DNA of 64,000 nt, taken from NCBI RefSeq assembly GCF_017982655.1, contig NZ_JABXYX010000011.1, positions 50,903-114,902 on the forward strand, in the 5' to 3' direction. Position numbers and translations under genes: made by a program. Source of the DNA: Brasilonema sp. CT11. Lineage in GTDB: Bacteria > Cyanobacteriota > Cyanobacteriia > Cyanobacteriales > Nostocaceae. Positions 43,301 to 53,617 of the stretch are shown here, in pieces (the stretch's first letter is position 1; each line of letters opens with the position of its first letter). The notes below the pieces were generated by a model, which made no database searches, was not told the DNA's origin, and was given only the letters and a program-made list of their open reading frames with translations.

Positions 43301-46243
43301 TATTACCTGAACGAACAATGAAAAGTTGGCAGTAAACGTAGGCGGTATTATCTGCTGTAAGATTTGTATAGCTGCTAGTTTATATTTGTCGGTTATTACA
43401 GGTAGATTAGCTAAATCTTCTATTTTTTTGTTTGGAAAGAGTGATTTAATATATTTTTCTTGTTGCTCAACTTTCTCATTTATATCGATAGCTTGATCAG
43501 AAATATCTATTCCTAGTTTTGATAAAATATTAAGGGCATTATCTATTGCGCGATGACTGTCTAATATAGCAAAATAATAAAATATCTTTATCTTATAAAC
43601 TTCGACCGTATCGAGAATATTATTAGCTTGTTTTAGAATAGTTTCTGAAAAATATTCAATTTGATCGTATTTAGTATTTAAGTAGAGTAATTCTAAAGTT
43701 TTTACATAAATTTCTAAAGTTAATTTATACTGTTCTTGCCAGCTATTTTGTGATAATAATGCTAACCCAGTTTCTAAATACTTCAGGGCAGGTTGATAAG
43801 CTGTTGATGCCTTCGCCCTTTTACCAGCTTGAAGATTTAATTTGGCTAAATTATCTCTTTCTGAGCACTCAGTAATTAATTCAATCCCTTCGTTTAGTTG
43901 ATTGACAATATCAAAAATGTTTTCCTCTAATTTCTTTTCTTGAGTATTTTCGAGTAGAAGACGACCTATTTGCAGATGAACTGCTTTTTTCTCTTCTTCT
44001 GGAATCAAAGCATAGGCAGCTTGCTGGACTTTATCGTGCAAAAATTTATAGGGAATATATTTAGGAATTTCAGGACTAAAAGCATCGAATATTTCAGAAG
44101 TCCCGCTTGAGAATTCTTCCTGATTCCAAAGCAGAGGTATTTTATAGTCATTACTCAGAGGTAAAATCAAGCCTGCCTTTATTGCTGCTTGAAGTTCTCT
44201 AGCTGTATTTATTTGAGATTTCTTATTGACTACAGAAAGAACTTCTAAATTAAATTTGTTACCAATACAAGCTGCTAAATGCAAAAGTTTTTGACTTTTT
44301 TCATCCAATTTGGTAATCTTAGCGATAGTTAAATCAACAACATTACTAGTAATTTCTACTCTTTTAATATCCTTAATATTCCAGCACCAAGAATTTTTAT
44401 TATATTCAAAAAAGAAGATTTTTTCATTATAAAATAAATCAAGTAATTGACTCAAGAAAAAAGGATTTCCTTGAGTTTTGTTACTTACTAATTCTGCAAG
44501 ATGTTTGGATTTTTCTATTGAGCAACTTAAAGTATCGGCAATTAATTGGTTGATATATGGAATTTTTAATGGTTGCAGTAAAATATTCTTGACCCTAGCA
44601 CCGTCTTTTTTTATTTGCTCTAAGGTTTGTATCAAAGGATGAGTTGCATCAACTTCATTATTTCGGTAAGCTCCAATTATCAATATATATTGGCTGTCAA
44701 CATCAGTTATTAATAACTCAATTAACTTCAAAGATGCTAAATCTGCCCACTGTAAATCGTCTATAAAGATAACTAAAGGGTGTTCTTTTTTGCTAAAAAC
44801 CCTAAGAAATCTTTGAAAGAATAAGTTAAATCGATTTTGTTGAGCCTCGGTTGATCCTAATAGCTCAACTGGCTGCTGTTTACCGATAATCTGCTCCACT
44901 TCAGGAATCACATCAATAATAATCTGAGCATTAGGATTCAAAGTTACTAAAAGTTCTCGTTTCCAAGTTTGTAATGCTGCTTCAGATTCGGTAAGCAACT
45001 GCCGTATTAAATCTTGAAAGGCTAAAGTGATCGCCCCATAAGGAGTATCTCGCTGCAACTGATCGAATTTTCCGCTAATAAAATACCCTCGCTGGCGTAA
45101 TATCGGTTTATGAACTTCATTAACTAAGGCAGTTTTGCCAATTCCTGAATAACCAGAAACCAGTATTGTCTCAGTGCTACCTTGACTGACTCGCTCAAAA
45201 GTAGTTAATAGTTGAGTAACTTCTTCTTCTCTACCGTAAAGTTTTTCAGGAATGACAAAGTGATCGCAAATATCCTGAGTTGCTAAACAAAACTCGTCAA
45301 TTTGCCCTAAACTCTGTAAGCGATCGCGACAGGTTTCCAAGTCGGCTTTAATTCCCCAAGCACTTTGGTATCGTTCTTCTGGGATTTTTGCTAATAATTT
45401 CATCACAATGTCTGAAACGGCTTTAGGTATTGGTAGAAACGTTGAATTTGACGTTTCTACAAGTTCATGTGGGGGAACAGGTTGTTGAGCAATATGACAA
45501 TGAACTAATTCTATAGAATCAGTGGTGGCAAAAGGCAGTTTATTGGTGAGCAATTCGTAAAAAGTGACACCCAACGAGTAAAAGTCGCTGCGGTAATCTA
45601 TCCCTCGGTTCATTCTTCCAGTTTGCTCTGGAGCAATATAAGCTAAAGTTCCTTCTAAGCGCTCAATATTGCCAACTGTCTGATTTTCCCACGCTAAAGG
45701 GGTAGAGATGCCGAAATCGATGATTTTGAGTTGTTCTGTTTTTAGGTTATAGACAATATTAGAGGGGTTAATATCTTTGTGAATAATATTGGCAGCGTGA
45801 ATAGTAGCTAAACTCTCAGTAGTTTTGATGGCAATAGAGAGAAATTCCTTAAGACTAAATTGACGATCGCGCATTAACAATTTTAAAGATTCACCTCCAA
45901 AGTCTTCTAATAACATGACTAAACTATTTTCGTATCGCTGCAAATCATATGCTTTAATAACTCCATCGTTCTTTAAGGAGCGAGTAATTTCATATTCTTG
46001 CTTGTATCGATTTAGTTCTGAGGGAGTGGGGTAGTTTTCTTTGAGAATCTTTAAGATAACAGGTTGAATACTAGGCTTAAAAATTCCTCGATAAACTAAT
46101 GAATTAGCACTTTCATAAATTTTTTGAATAATCTGATAGTCTGCTTTAATATTGTTAATATTGTTTAGCTGACAATTCATATGAAAGTTCATAAAATCCT
46201 GGAATCTTTTTTTTTCAAGGCTTTCCAGGATTTTATCATTCAT
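40370..46243 (-). CDS. Giant Ser/Thr kinase - AAA ATPase - GAF - AAA-like fusion
   Basis: About 1957 residues from ATG 46243 (a GTG at 46261 would add six). Order: Ser/Thr kinase (about 30-305; [11 protein letters not shown]), AAA_16 ATPase (about 335-560; [21 protein letters not shown]), a long helical repeat region (about 700-1370), GAF (about 1375-1545), coiled coil, then an AAA_35-type NTPase (about 1600-1955; [21 protein letters not shown]). The first modules match the common cyanobacterial and fungal-like sensor kinases that normally end in PAS/histidine kinase domains; here an NTPase takes that place. The middle is notably A/T-rich (42.4-44.5 kb). Probably a cytosolic signal integrator; ligands unknown. 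Confidence 0.85.
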   Translation of the reverse strand: MNDKILESLEKKRFQDFMNFHMNCQLNNINNIKADYQIIQKIYESANSLVYRGIFKPSIQPVILKILKENYPTPSELNRYKQEYEITRSLKNDGVIKAYDLQRYENSLVMLLEDFGGESLKLLMRDRQFSLKEFLSIAIKTTESLATIHAANIIHKDINPSNIVYNLKTEQLKIIDFGISTPLAWENQTVGNIERLEGTLAYIAPEQTGRMNRGIDYRSDFYSLGVTFYELLTNKLPFATTDSIELVHCHIAQQPVPPHELVETSNSTFLPIPKAVSDIVMKLLAKIPEERYQSAWGIKADLETCRDRLQSLGQIDEFCLATQDICDHFVIPEKLYGREEEVTQLLTTFERVSQGSTETILVSGYSGIGKTALVNEVHKPILRQRGYFISGKFDQLQRDTPYGAITLAFQDLIRQLLTESEAALQTWKRELLVTLNPNAQIIIDVIPEVEQIIGKQQPVELLGSTEAQQNRFNLFFQRFLRVFSKKEHPLVIFIDDLQWADLASLKLIELLITDVDSQYILIIGAYRNNEVDATHPLIQTLEQIKKDGARVKNILLQPLKIPYINQLIADTLSCSIEKSKHLAELVSNKTQGNPFFLSQLLDLFYNEKIFFFEYNKNSWCWNIKDIKRVEITSNVVDLTIAKITKLDEKSQKLLHLAACIGNKFNLEVLSVVNKKSQINTARELQAAIKAGLILPLSNDYKIPLLWNQEEFSSGTSEIFDAFSPEIPKYIPYKFLHDKVQQAAYALIPEEEKKAVHLQIGRLLLENTQEKKLEENIFDIVNQLNEGIELITECSERDNLAKLNLQAGKRAKASTAYQPALKYLETGLALLSQNSWQEQYKLTLEIYVKTLELLYLNTKYDQIEYFSETILKQANNILDTVEVYKIKIFYYFAILDSHRAIDNALNILSKLGIDISDQAIDINEKVEQQEKYIKSLFPNKKIEDLANLPVITDKYKLAAIQILQQIIPPTFTANFSLFVQVILTLLKLCLKYGNYPQASMTYSYYGLLLCGIKKDMNYGYKFGELSLKLLKKSDSSQSESLAIHVYYGFLWHWKIYLKEKVARDKLLSTFHKGINTGDREYSGYVSIDYCLIEFFGGDDLKQVENDEIKYTVLTKKYQQKYLTDYLEIFKKTVKYLTTKSNNKEFFLMGDSQQEEEKNLQEYVKCSNQWLLYTFYLNKTIGYYFFKDLDHAIDNTINTEKYIESIGSYLTAPQHNLYSSLSFLGHYHNCNLEQQKTIFKKLEKNQQDLKRWADDCPENFKNKYDLVEAEKARVLGQNWQAQELYEKAIQGAKKSEFIHEEAIAYERAAEFYISLGREEIGKLYLRNAYHCYSRWGAKAKTEALELEYPQFLMDINNRKEDQSINTTESTGGTNPQVLDLMTVTKASQVLASEIKLDQLLAKLMKTVIENGGAQKGFLILEKDRKWAIAAESTVDSDDVTLLRSLPIDSVDGDKQTPILPVAIVNYVARTQENVVLNNATEEEQFIRDPYIVATQPKSILCTPLLNQGKLSGILYLENNLTTDAFTSDRIEVLRILSAQAAISIENARLYGQLEDYNRNLEMRVEERTHELSQTLEVLKATQAELLFENELLKSAEQPSTFDYQVGGSLPMDAPTYVVRSADRYLYKALKRGEFCYILNPRQMGKSSLMVRMIHHLRHEGFSCGAIDLTRIGSENVTPDQWYKGLTVELWRSFGLLRKVNLKTWWQEQGDISPVQRLSQFIEEVLLVEVAPENDTIPKNLIIFIDEIDSFLSLNFPVNDFFALIRSCYNQRSINPEYRRLTFAIFGVATPGDLITDYQRTPFNIGQTIQLEGFKEHEAQPLLQGLAEKVSNPQTVLKEVLAWTNGQPFLTQKLCKVIRNSSSAIPTNTEAEWIENLVRRTIIDNWESQDEPEHLRTIRDRLLNSKQSVRLLELYRHILHQGEIVAVDSSEERELLLSGLVVKQQGKLRVQNRIYESIFV

Positions 46244-46261
46244 TGGGGCTACATTGTACAC

Positions 46262-46972
46262 TACAACACAGCATCTAAGAAGGTTTTAGCTGAGTCAGTC
46301 TAGAAGAAGCGAATGATCCTTATAGAATGTGCGGACGTTGACTCTGTTGATTTGGCAGCATATCAATCCTTATGGCATATTCCGGTTAGATATGAACAAA
46401 CGACTTTAACTTGATGCGGCTTGAGATTTTTAGAGTCAAAAAAATTTTTTAACTCCAGTATGAGTCAGGGTTTGAGGTATTGCATGACACTTTGTTGGGG
46501 AGCATTCCAAATGTGTACTCACATCTTGCACCAAGAAAAGTTGATTAATTTTTCACACTCAGTACGAAGACTCAAGCCCTTATTGTTATGCGAAAAGACA
46601 ATAAAAACCGTGTAACTTTCTTCCGCTGCTTTTCACTAAATCCGGACTTATACGGTTAGGTGCAAGATCTGAATGTAAGTTAGATTAAACGCAGGTTATG
46701 AATTGTCATTGCGAACGCGTAGCGTGCGCCCTTGGCGCTCAGTAATCCTAGAAGGAGCGCGATTGCTGAGTTCCAAGGGTACACGCTGCGCGTTCGCTCG
46801 ATTCGTGCGCTTTGCGCTTACGCTTCACTCTGTTACGCTCGCAATGACAAACACGTTTTTGCAAAATGGGATGCTCCCCTTCGTTGCAGCTTCGCTATCT
46901 TTACCTATTGAAGGAGAATAAAGTCAAAAGTAAAAACATATACTACTTATGTTCAAAGAGTGACTTTTTAAA
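46262..46972. other. Intergenic region of about 710 bases with repeats
   Basis: No gene was recognised. It contains a CTCACATCTTGCACCA unit near 46517 whose inverse (GGTGCAAGAT) occurs near 46660, so 46517-46672 may be a decayed inverted-repeat element. A second element at 46704-46849 is listed separately. Short open frames here are repeat translations. Confidence 0.45.
46704..46849. repeat. Palindromic GC-rich repeat element with TGTCATTGCGA ends
   Basis: TGTCATTGCGA (46704-46714) and TCGCAATGACA (46839-46849) are exact inverted repeats around a 124-base GC-rich interior with further nested palindromes (CTGCGCGTTCG, GCGCTTTGCGC). This family is dispersed in cyanobacterial intergenic DNA. 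A partial relative lies within 36480-36545. Confidence 0.65.
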
Positions 46973-48223
46973 TTAACTACAACTGAGTGGAATATAGGGA
47001 TAGGGAGGCTTAAAATAGTCCACATCTATTAAATATTTATCAGTAGTTTCACCTTCCTTTCTATACTTTATATAAAAGGGAAAATGACGTTCGTTTACTG
47101 GATCTTTGTCTGAATACTCTTCTTTAGCCCACGCCCATTTTTTAAGATTCTCTGGGTTTTGCACGGCATCAAAAGGTATTGGAGGATAAGGGATAACAAT
47201 ATGATAACCTACCCAAGGTTTGTCATGGTGGATTATAAGTTCTTTGATGTCACCATGAAATTTACCCCAATCTACCTCTAAACTATGCAGCATAGTGATT
47301 TCACCTGTACTAAAAATAGGTTGGGAAATTTGGTGGTATTTACCTTTTATTTCGTAATATGCTTGTCCGGCTAATAAGAGTGATAAACAAATTCCTTGCC
47401 AACCTCTGCTGCTAGGTAAAATTAAAAATCTTGCTTGCTCAACCTCAGTTGAATAGTCCTTTAAATGCTTGTAAAAGTTCGTTCCATCTTCGTCGGGGTA
47501 ATCAGGAGTATCTGCTCCACCAAACAAAAAAATCTCTCTCGCTATAAGACCATCTAAAATATCAAAACCACTGATACCAGACTGATTATTAATAGTAGAA
47601 TCAATAATCTCATCCCATTTACCATTAATAAAATTCTCCCATATTTCCTTATTTCTTTTTGCTTCTAAATAAGACCACCAAGTTTTAGAAATCAATTGAG
47701 ATATTTTACGGCTATATAGTAGAGTCCGCATCGGCTGATAAAAATTGCTTATTTCAACTTGACTTATGTCAATTTGAAGATTTGTAGTTGATTCGGCTTT
47801 TTGAATTGTATATTTAGATAATACTTTAAAAAAAGCTTCTGAAAAAATGACTCCTGACGAGGGCAGATATGAGGAGATATTCTTACCATTACCTACTTTG
47901 GGGAAATCGTTAAGCTTTGTTATTGTTGCATCATCAAGGGCATACTGATCAAAACTGTTTTGTCGATTCTCTGCAGAGCCATTACCTCTTTCTTTTACTA
48001 CTATAGTTGTAACTATATTTTTTTCTTCTGCCTTTTTTTCTTTTTCCTTTTCTTGCGAAGGATTGCTTACTTTTAATATCTGGTAAACAGTATTGGGTTG
48101 ATACCACTGTCCTCCTTGCGTTTCTCCTATACCAAAAGTCTGTGTACTATCACCAGGTTTAGGTGCATCAGCAGGTTTATTGTTACCATTAGGTTTCTGT
48201 GCATCAGTAGGTTTATTGTTCAT
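46973..48223 (-). CDS. Uncharacterised protein with NNKP-type N-terminal repeats
   Basis: Not recognised. The 416-residue product starts with two imperfect repeats (NNKPTDAQKP, NNKPADAPKP), then a Gly/Gln segment and a Lys/Glu-rich coil (about 55-75). The remaining ~320 residues look like a folded, aromatic-rich domain (ISKTWWSYLEAKR, LPSSRGWQGICLSLLLAG, FPFYIKYRK). There is no signal peptide and no clear membrane helix. A strong AGGAGG site precedes the ATG. It follows the amidohydrolase gene by 28 bases on the same strand, so they may be co-expressed. The flexible N-terminus is compatible with a loading or sorting tag, but that is inference. Confidence 0.6.
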   Translation of the reverse strand: MNNKPTDAQKPNGNNKPADAPKPGDSTQTFGIGETQGGQWYQPNTVYQILKVSNPSQEKEKEKKAEEKNIVTTIVVKERGNGSAENRQNSFDQYALDDATITKLNDFPKVGNGKNISSYLPSSGVIFSEAFFKVLSKYTIQKAESTTNLQIDISQVEISNFYQPMRTLLYSRKISQLISKTWWSYLEAKRNKEIWENFINGKWDEIIDSTINNQSGISGFDILDGLIAREIFLFGGADTPDYPDEDGTNFYKHLKDYSTEVEQARFLILPSSRGWQGICLSLLLAGQAYYEIKGKYHQISQPIFSTGEITMLHSLEVDWGKFHGDIKELIIHHDKPWVGYHIVIPYPPIPFDAVQNPENLKKWAWAKEEYSDKDPVNERHFPFYIKYRKEGETTDKYLIDVDYFKPPYPYIPLSCS

Positions 48224-48251
48224 TATTTTTTCCTCCTATATAATCTATAAT

Positions 48252-49340
48252 TCAAGACAAATTGTACAAACGGCGAGGATTATCCCAAAAAATCTTTTGC
48301 ACAGTTTCTTTCGATAAAGTTTCCTCAAGCTTTACCATTTCTGCAACAATATTCGGCTTATGATCCATATGGGGATAGTCCGAACCAAAGATTAAATTGT
48401 CCGTGCCAATATATTCAATCACCTGACCCAGTAATGGTTCTGAAGGCTCTATGGCAATAAAGCATTGGCGACGAAAATAGTCTGATGGCTTGATTTTGAC
48501 ATTATCATTAATTTTCTCCTCCCAATGTAAATTTTCGTATTCTTCATCTAGTCGCCATAGCCAATAAGGAAGCCAGCCACAACCGGACTCCAGAAAAGCC
48601 ACTTTCAGTTTTGGATGACGTTCTAATACCCCTCCTTCAATCAACGCTAATAAAGCCATCATCTGTTCCATCGGATGAGAGCAAGCGTGGGTAGCAAAGC
48701 GAGTGTTAAACCTTTCTGTACCAGTAGTTGGCAAACGACTGTGAGTTCCTTCATGAATGCCTACTGCTATTCCTAGTTGTTCGCATTCTGTCCAAAAAGG
48801 CTCGTAAGCGGAGTCGCTCAATAGTCTTCCTTTTACGGGGTTAGGGCGTAAAAACACCGCTTTCCAGCCAAAATCGGCAATTCTATGCAATTCATGCACC
48901 ATTGACTCTGGCGCGTGCAGATTAATTGCTCCTACCCCCTTCAATTTATCTGGATCGTAGCTGCAAAAGTCCTTTAACCAGTTGTTGTAAGCGCGGGTAA
49001 AAGCGCCAGCAACTTCCGGTTGCATAGTATCGATCGCCCAAAGCCACAATCCATAAGTTGGATAAAGGAATGCCAGATCGATCCCCATTTGCACCATCTC
49101 TTGAACGTGAGACTCGACTTTGTAGCCTTGGAAATAAGCATTAGGATGAGCTTCCATCATCTGCTTATTCCCCTTATCTCGAACTTGCCTAGAGACTTTT
49201 TTTACAATGTCTTCCCCTTGAATTTTCATATCTGCTGAGGGAGCAAACTGTTTAAATTCTGGTTCGAGATATTCAGCCCACATACTGGGAGGTTCAATAA
49301 CGTGGGAATCCGCATCAATAATCGAATATCCGTTTAGCAT
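48252..49340 (-). CDS. Amidohydrolase-family (amidohydrolase 2) metal hydrolase
   Basis: The 362-residue TIM-barrel hydrolase begins with DADSHVIEP (Asp11-Ser-His13 metal motif) and has GIHEGTH, FATHACSHPMEQ and the C-terminal FGSDYPHMD carrying the catalytic Asp. Relatives include decarboxylases and hydrolases of aromatic or lactone compounds. No signal peptide. It is followed on the same strand by the NNKP-repeat orphan after 28 bases and preceded by a transposase fragment, so it may have arrived with that region. The substrate is not predictable. Confidence 0.85.
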   Translation of the reverse strand: MLNGYSIIDADSHVIEPPSMWAEYLEPEFKQFAPSADMKIQGEDIVKKVSRQVRDKGNKQMMEAHPNAYFQGYKVESHVQEMVQMGIDLAFLYPTYGLWLWAIDTMQPEVAGAFTRAYNNWLKDFCSYDPDKLKGVGAINLHAPESMVHELHRIADFGWKAVFLRPNPVKGRLLSDSAYEPFWTECEQLGIAVGIHEGTHSRLPTTGTERFNTRFATHACSHPMEQMMALLALIEGGVLERHPKLKVAFLESGCGWLPYWLWRLDEEYENLHWEEKINDNVKIKPSDYFRRQCFIAIEPSEPLLGQVIEYIGTDNLIFGSDYPHMDHKPNIVAEMVKLEETLSKETVQKIFWDNPRRLYNLS

Positions 49341-49433
49341 GATTTGTAATCAATCTGGCTCAGAATTGGGAGTTGGTGCGTGACACTACAAGTCTGATTA
49401 CTGCGCTGAAATTTTTTCATAGCTTTACACATC

Positions 49434-49552
49434 CTACAGTTTCTCGTGCTCAAATGGAGAGGTAACTACGACCATCAGGACTAGTCCAAGAGTATCAACG
49501 AGTAAATCCCGCTTGCGTCCTTTGACCAATTTTCCCTTCCAAATATTCTCTT
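49434..49552 (-). pseudogene. Fragment of an IS5-family transposase gene
   Basis: On the minus strand this segment encodes ENIWKGKLVKGRKRD followed by LLVDTLGLVLMVVV and ends at a TAG (49434-49436). It matches the middle of IS5-group transposases around the first catalytic region (KGRKR-VDT). No intact ends are seen around it. It belongs to the same transposase type as the short element at 39959-40248 and has the same orientation. Confidence 0.6.
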
Positions 49553-49572
49553 AAACCCCCAGTTGCCACTTT

Positions 49573-51303
49573 TTAATAGTTCAGCCTATCAGTTGGATTC
49601 CAGAAATTTTTCTGCGGAAGTATAGTTCTTTCCATCCAGAAATTAAAAGCCATCGTTAAAACATTCTTTATCAAAGGTATCCCAATATCTTTTCTTGTTT
49701 TGAGTTGAATCTCACTCCATATATTAGGTGCAGAAGAACCTTCACTTACCTGATGATGTTGCATTAAATATTCATTGACTAGATCAATCAGAGATTCTAG
49801 CCGCAAAGTTAACTGTTGTAAAATTTGTTTTCGTGTTTTTACGTCAACTTCTTTCATCAACTCACGTAGTTCTGCAAATTGATCTCTTTCAGCAGGCTTA
49901 TAAGTTTGTATATCTAATGGTTTATTTTCTTTTGAACGCGGTTTTGCTAATTCGCTCAACTTTTCTTTTGCTTCTTCCCAATCCTTTACATTTTTACCAC
50001 TAATCTGACAATTAACTTTCCACTCGATAGGTGGCATATCATCAACTTCAATTTTTATTAAATCTCGGAGTTGGCTTTTAGCATCAGGATCAGACAACTC
50101 ATATCGAGCGCGTTCACGACCAATGTTGTAGTCATAAGCACGAAACTTTTCTTCAAGAAACCCACCAAAGGCTGAGAAAACATCTCCTATTAATTCAAAA
50201 TCGTTAGCTGTAATTGAGAACACCGGATCATCCATCTTTTCCATTACCCAATCTTGAAAGCGAGATTGTTGAAAAATTGAATTCAACAAAGCAACTCCTA
50301 TTACCAAGAAGTCATCATCTTTTTTTTGGGTAAAAGGATTCTTAGGTAATGTACGTAAACTTGCTGCAATATAAAGGTAGTACCTCTCAGATGAGTCAGT
50401 TTGATCAATCTTTTCAACAAGGGTTTTAGCCATACCAATAGGCTCATTTTCAAAAACACCACCATCTGTGTACAGGTACTCACCTTTCCGAGCTTCACGC
50501 TTACCAAGACCGCCAAAACGTTTAATTCTCCTGGCTTTAAAGGCAAAGGGAAACGCACCCGACGACAAACCCACCTCGCGTAGTTCTTTCCAATTAGTAT
50601 CTTTATCTTTATCTCTGAATTTATCCCAGTCTTCAAAATTTTGCTCTTTCTGTAGGTTTATTTTTGTATAATGATCTATTTCAACAAGGGTCGCATCACC
50701 AGATTCATTACGAGAAGCGACACAGAAAAATTGATCCTTATAACGAGTATATGAAAAATTTTTTGTTCCCTGTGCTTCACATTCTTTTTGTTGTTCAAGT
50801 GAACAAACATAGTTAGTTGAAATGGAGAAATTAAAGCCAGAGAGATTGGACATTGCAATACCAACGTGAATTTTCGGCGCCGCAGCTGGATGTCTCTGAT
50901 TCATCTTAGGTATATCTCGCAGATATTTTTCGCCAATTTCTTCGACAACTTTTGTTTGTAAGAGCGAATATTTCTGATCCTTTATTTCTACTTCAAGTAA
51001 CCGGCGAATATCAACTTCCTTTACCCATGCATTGTATAGCGGATTGTTATATGGTTCTCGTAAAGACTGTTCTTGATTATCCAGTAAAGGCTGATCACCA
51101 CAAATTAGATGCTGGGCTAAAATACAAGCCGTCATCCCACCTGCCGAAGCACCTGTAATGACATCAATTTCGATGCGTTCCTCATCACTTGTCGCCTTTT
51201 CATTATGTCTGGCGATCGCTTCAAGGACTTCATACATAACGCCAGCTTCATAACTACCTAGTGATACTGCTCCACTAATAACAACAGCAAGTTTTTTAGA
51301 CAT
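49573..51303 (-). CDS. Patatin-like phospholipase
   Basis: The 576-residue protein has the patatin Ser-Asp dyad: oxyanion stretch ISGAVSLGSYEAG near the N-terminus, Ser53 in GASAGG, and Asp280 in YTDGGVFENEP. SSGAFPFAFKAR is also typical. A C-terminal extension of about 280 residues is charged and helical. Patatins cleave membrane phospholipid acyl chains and are used in lipid turnover, toxins and anti-phage immunity. There is no signal peptide. It lies upstream, in the transcription sense, of the amidohydrolase and downstream of two peptidoglycan hydrolase genes, all on the minus strand. Confidence 0.87.
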   Translation of the reverse strand: MSKKLAVVISGAVSLGSYEAGVMYEVLEAIARHNEKATSDEERIEIDVITGASAGGMTACILAQHLICGDQPLLDNQEQSLREPYNNPLYNAWVKEVDIRRLLEVEIKDQKYSLLQTKVVEEIGEKYLRDIPKMNQRHPAAAPKIHVGIAMSNLSGFNFSISTNYVCSLEQQKECEAQGTKNFSYTRYKDQFFCVASRNESGDATLVEIDHYTKINLQKEQNFEDWDKFRDKDKDTNWKELREVGLSSGAFPFAFKARRIKRFGGLGKREARKGEYLYTDGGVFENEPIGMAKTLVEKIDQTDSSERYYLYIAASLRTLPKNPFTQKKDDDFLVIGVALLNSIFQQSRFQDWVMEKMDDPVFSITANDFELIGDVFSAFGGFLEEKFRAYDYNIGRERARYELSDPDAKSQLRDLIKIEVDDMPPIEWKVNCQISGKNVKDWEEAKEKLSELAKPRSKENKPLDIQTYKPAERDQFAELRELMKEVDVKTRKQILQQLTLRLESLIDLVNEYLMQHHQVSEGSSAPNIWSEIQLKTRKDIGIPLIKNVLTMAFNFWMERTILPQKNFWNPTDRLNY

Positions 51304-51423
51304 TATATTATTTCAACTTTATTTAATATTCGTCATTTGCTGCCGCGTGCGAAACGGGGTGAGGGTCACAACACTCCCCTCGACTCTACAAGGAAGGCGG
51401 ACACCCAACTTCATTCACGGGTA

Positions 51424-52176
51424 TTAGGTTGAAATTTGAATGTTACGATAGACAGTGCTGCCACTAATAGACACAGCTCTGAGAACCTGCTTGCGATTTC
51501 TTGGTTCAGCACTAAGATGAATCCACCTCGGATTGTCTAAAGTGCCAAATTCCAAAATAATTTGGTCGAACTCACGATTGTCATTCACCCATTTCGCAAG
51601 TTGTTTTGTTCCTACCTTTACTGGAACGACATCAGCAGCAAAGCCTTGACGATGGGCGCTATTGCTAACACCTCCTACTGCTTTGTTAAGTTCTTCGGAA
51701 CGAAAACCAGAGTTAATTTTTAATGGCCCCAAGGCATCTCGTGCCGGTTGTAAAATTTGTTGGCAGAGTCTTTTTAAGTTTTGGATTTCTCCTGGCGTTG
51801 GTGTGTTATCAACTCTCAATAAATCAGATGTCGGAGATATGACAAATTCCCAAAGCTGAAAATTTTCGCTCAAGTTCATGTCCAAATTAACTTTTGTTAG
51901 TGCATTTAAAAATAACCAATTGTCATCACTTGCAATTAGCTGATTATTAGCATCAAATCCCTTGGCGACAATCCGCCGAGTGCCACCACTGTTAAAATCA
52001 TAAGTGAGTGACCATTTACCATTATTTGCTGAAGTTTTACCTAATAGCCAACGGTCATCAGCCCATAATTCTACTCGAACAATATTCGTGCTGGTAGTAC
52101 CTTCAAAAAGGATTGCATCTTCCAGTTCTAACTCTGCATCCTTTTGAGGTTTATCGATTGTAATTTGCATTTCCAC
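51424..52176 (-). CDS. Peptidase M15-type D-Ala-D-Ala carboxypeptidase with Ig-like domain
   Basis: The 250-residue protein has an N-terminal Ig/Big-like beta domain (about 5-90) and a C-terminal M15A zinc peptidase (about 100-225) with the metal ligands His175 (SAHRQG), Asp182 (AADVVP) and His220 (RWIHLS). M15 enzymes of this kind cut the peptide stems of peptidoglycan and are common as phage endolysins. No signal peptide is seen. The start is either GTG 52176 or ATG 52170. It is followed on the same strand by the patatin gene. Confidence 0.83.
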   Translation of the reverse strand: MEMQITIDKPQKDAELELEDAILFEGTTSTNIVRVELWADDRWLLGKTSANNGKWSLTYDFNSGGTRRIVAKGFDANNQLIASDDNWLFLNALTKVNLDMNLSENFQLWEFVISPTSDLLRVDNTPTPGEIQNLKRLCQQILQPARDALGPLKINSGFRSEELNKAVGGVSNSAHRQGFAADVVPVKVGTKQLAKWVNDNREFDQIILEFGTLDNPRWIHLSAEPRNRKQVLRAVSISGSTVYRNIQIST

Positions 52177-52410
52177 TTCGATTCTCTGTCTGGATTAACT
52201 TATGTTTAATATGGGGTATTAGGGTGTCAGTTGGGTTGAGGGTGATATTATCTCCCCCTCGACCTAAGTGGCATCCATTTACTGAATATGTGATCTGTGG
52301 TTGTTAATGCAATATGATTCAGTTAAACCTTTTTTTATGTCTTTATTTATCCTACTCTTTGCGCTTGCCTTGACAGACAATTTTTATTAACTGAACCGGA
52401 TTACTCTCTA

Positions 52411-53553
52411 TTAGGTGAAATTATCTGTTTTCCATTTTTTAAAAATTTCATCATCTTGCCAAAGAAAACTTGGACAAGCAGTGTTACCAACATCCCTATG
52501 GGGTTTGATGTTAGCGAGCGATATATTGTAGATCTTCATTAGATACTTAACTAGAGCAATACTAGCTTTCTCTTGTGGACGAGTGAAACCTGTATGTAAT
52601 TCATCAGCTTCGTGTTCAATTCCAATTGAACTTTGATTATTACTTCTAGCGTGCCAAGCAGTGTCTGAATCTTTAACCATTTGAACTATCTTCCCATTGC
52701 GGGAAATAATATAGTGTGCAGAAACTCTGTTGCCTGGAGTGTTATCAAGAAAAGTGTTTATGGCTGGCTGAAAACCGCTTTCTGTATTGTGCATGATAAT
52801 TGAGTCAATCTTCGTACCATTTCTACCACTTTCATAGTTAGGCGAAGGTATAAATTCCACAAGAGGTTTATCTATTTCATTATTACTAGAACCATGATGC
52901 TCTATTGGTTTATGCTCCGGTTCTTGACCCTCACCCCTGGAGATTTTCATTACTCTAGGAGGATTATCACTAGCAAACCACTCTTTCATATCACTGACAA
53001 CTACACCGTATTCTTTTCCATCAGATGTTAAAGTTTTTTCTAGCTTGTCTATATAAAATTCCCTTTCCATCCAATAGACTGCTTTTTCAGTTTCTTTAAT
53101 CCATGTTCCCTGAATGCCGTTATCAGTTGCTACTTTAGCTAATAGATTTTGTGCTTCTGGTAGCAAATTCTTAACTTTACTGATGTAATTAGGATCTCCA
53201 GCATAAATTGGTCCGATAAATTCTATAAAGGCTTCTGGTGTACTAGTGTGTGCCTCCCATCCAGTGTAAGGAGCTCTAGTTAGAAACTTCCAGTATCCTC
53301 TAATAAAGGCTTCAACACTAGCAAACTTACAATATGTATCAGACCCATCGCTGGCATCGAAGAAAATCTTAGTGGCAAAACCTTCCATCTCATCACGCCA
53401 CTTCAAACCCCCAAAATTAAAATTTTCTCTAGCTAGTTTGCTAGTACCACGACTACTTTCTAGCATCCACTGCGCCAAGCTAATAGCTTTTAAATTGGGA
53501 TACTGGATACTTGTTTGGTTATAAGCTTCTGCTAAATCTTCAATCAGCGACAT
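52411..53553 (-). CDS. Bifunctional peptidoglycan hydrolase: glucosaminidase plus amidase_2
   Basis: The 380-residue protein has an N-terminal glucosaminidase-type domain (about 1-140; catalytic Glu32 in MLESSRG, FNFGGLKW, YISKVKNLLPEA) and a C-terminal N-acetylmuramoyl-L-alanine amidase_2 domain (about 235-375) with zinc ligands His255 (IMHNTESG), His352 (KPHRDVG) and Cys360 (TACPSF). It would cut both the glycan strands and the stem-peptide linkage. No signal peptide, as in phage endolysins. An AGGAG site precedes the ATG. It is flanked by the M15 peptidase gene and a small orphan gene. Confidence 0.87.
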   Translation of the reverse strand: MSLIEDLAEAYNQTSIQYPNLKAISLAQWMLESSRGTSKLARENFNFGGLKWRDEMEGFATKIFFDASDGSDTYCKFASVEAFIRGYWKFLTRAPYTGWEAHTSTPEAFIEFIGPIYAGDPNYISKVKNLLPEAQNLLAKVATDNGIQGTWIKETEKAVYWMEREFYIDKLEKTLTSDGKEYGVVVSDMKEWFASDNPPRVMKISRGEGQEPEHKPIEHHGSSNNEIDKPLVEFIPSPNYESGRNGTKIDSIIMHNTESGFQPAINTFLDNTPGNRVSAHYIISRNGKIVQMVKDSDTAWHARSNNQSSIGIEHEADELHTGFTRPQEKASIALVKYLMKIYNISLANIKPHRDVGNTACPSFLWQDDEIFKKWKTDNFT

Positions 53554-53617
53554 ATTAAACTCCTGTAACCTAAGAAAAATTAAATTCCGACCTTTTATTG
53601 CAATGATGTGTAATTAG

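Noticed and set aside
46703..46921. 72-codon open frame upstream of the NNKP-repeat gene
   Set aside because: It is a translation of the palindromic repeat element 46704-46849.
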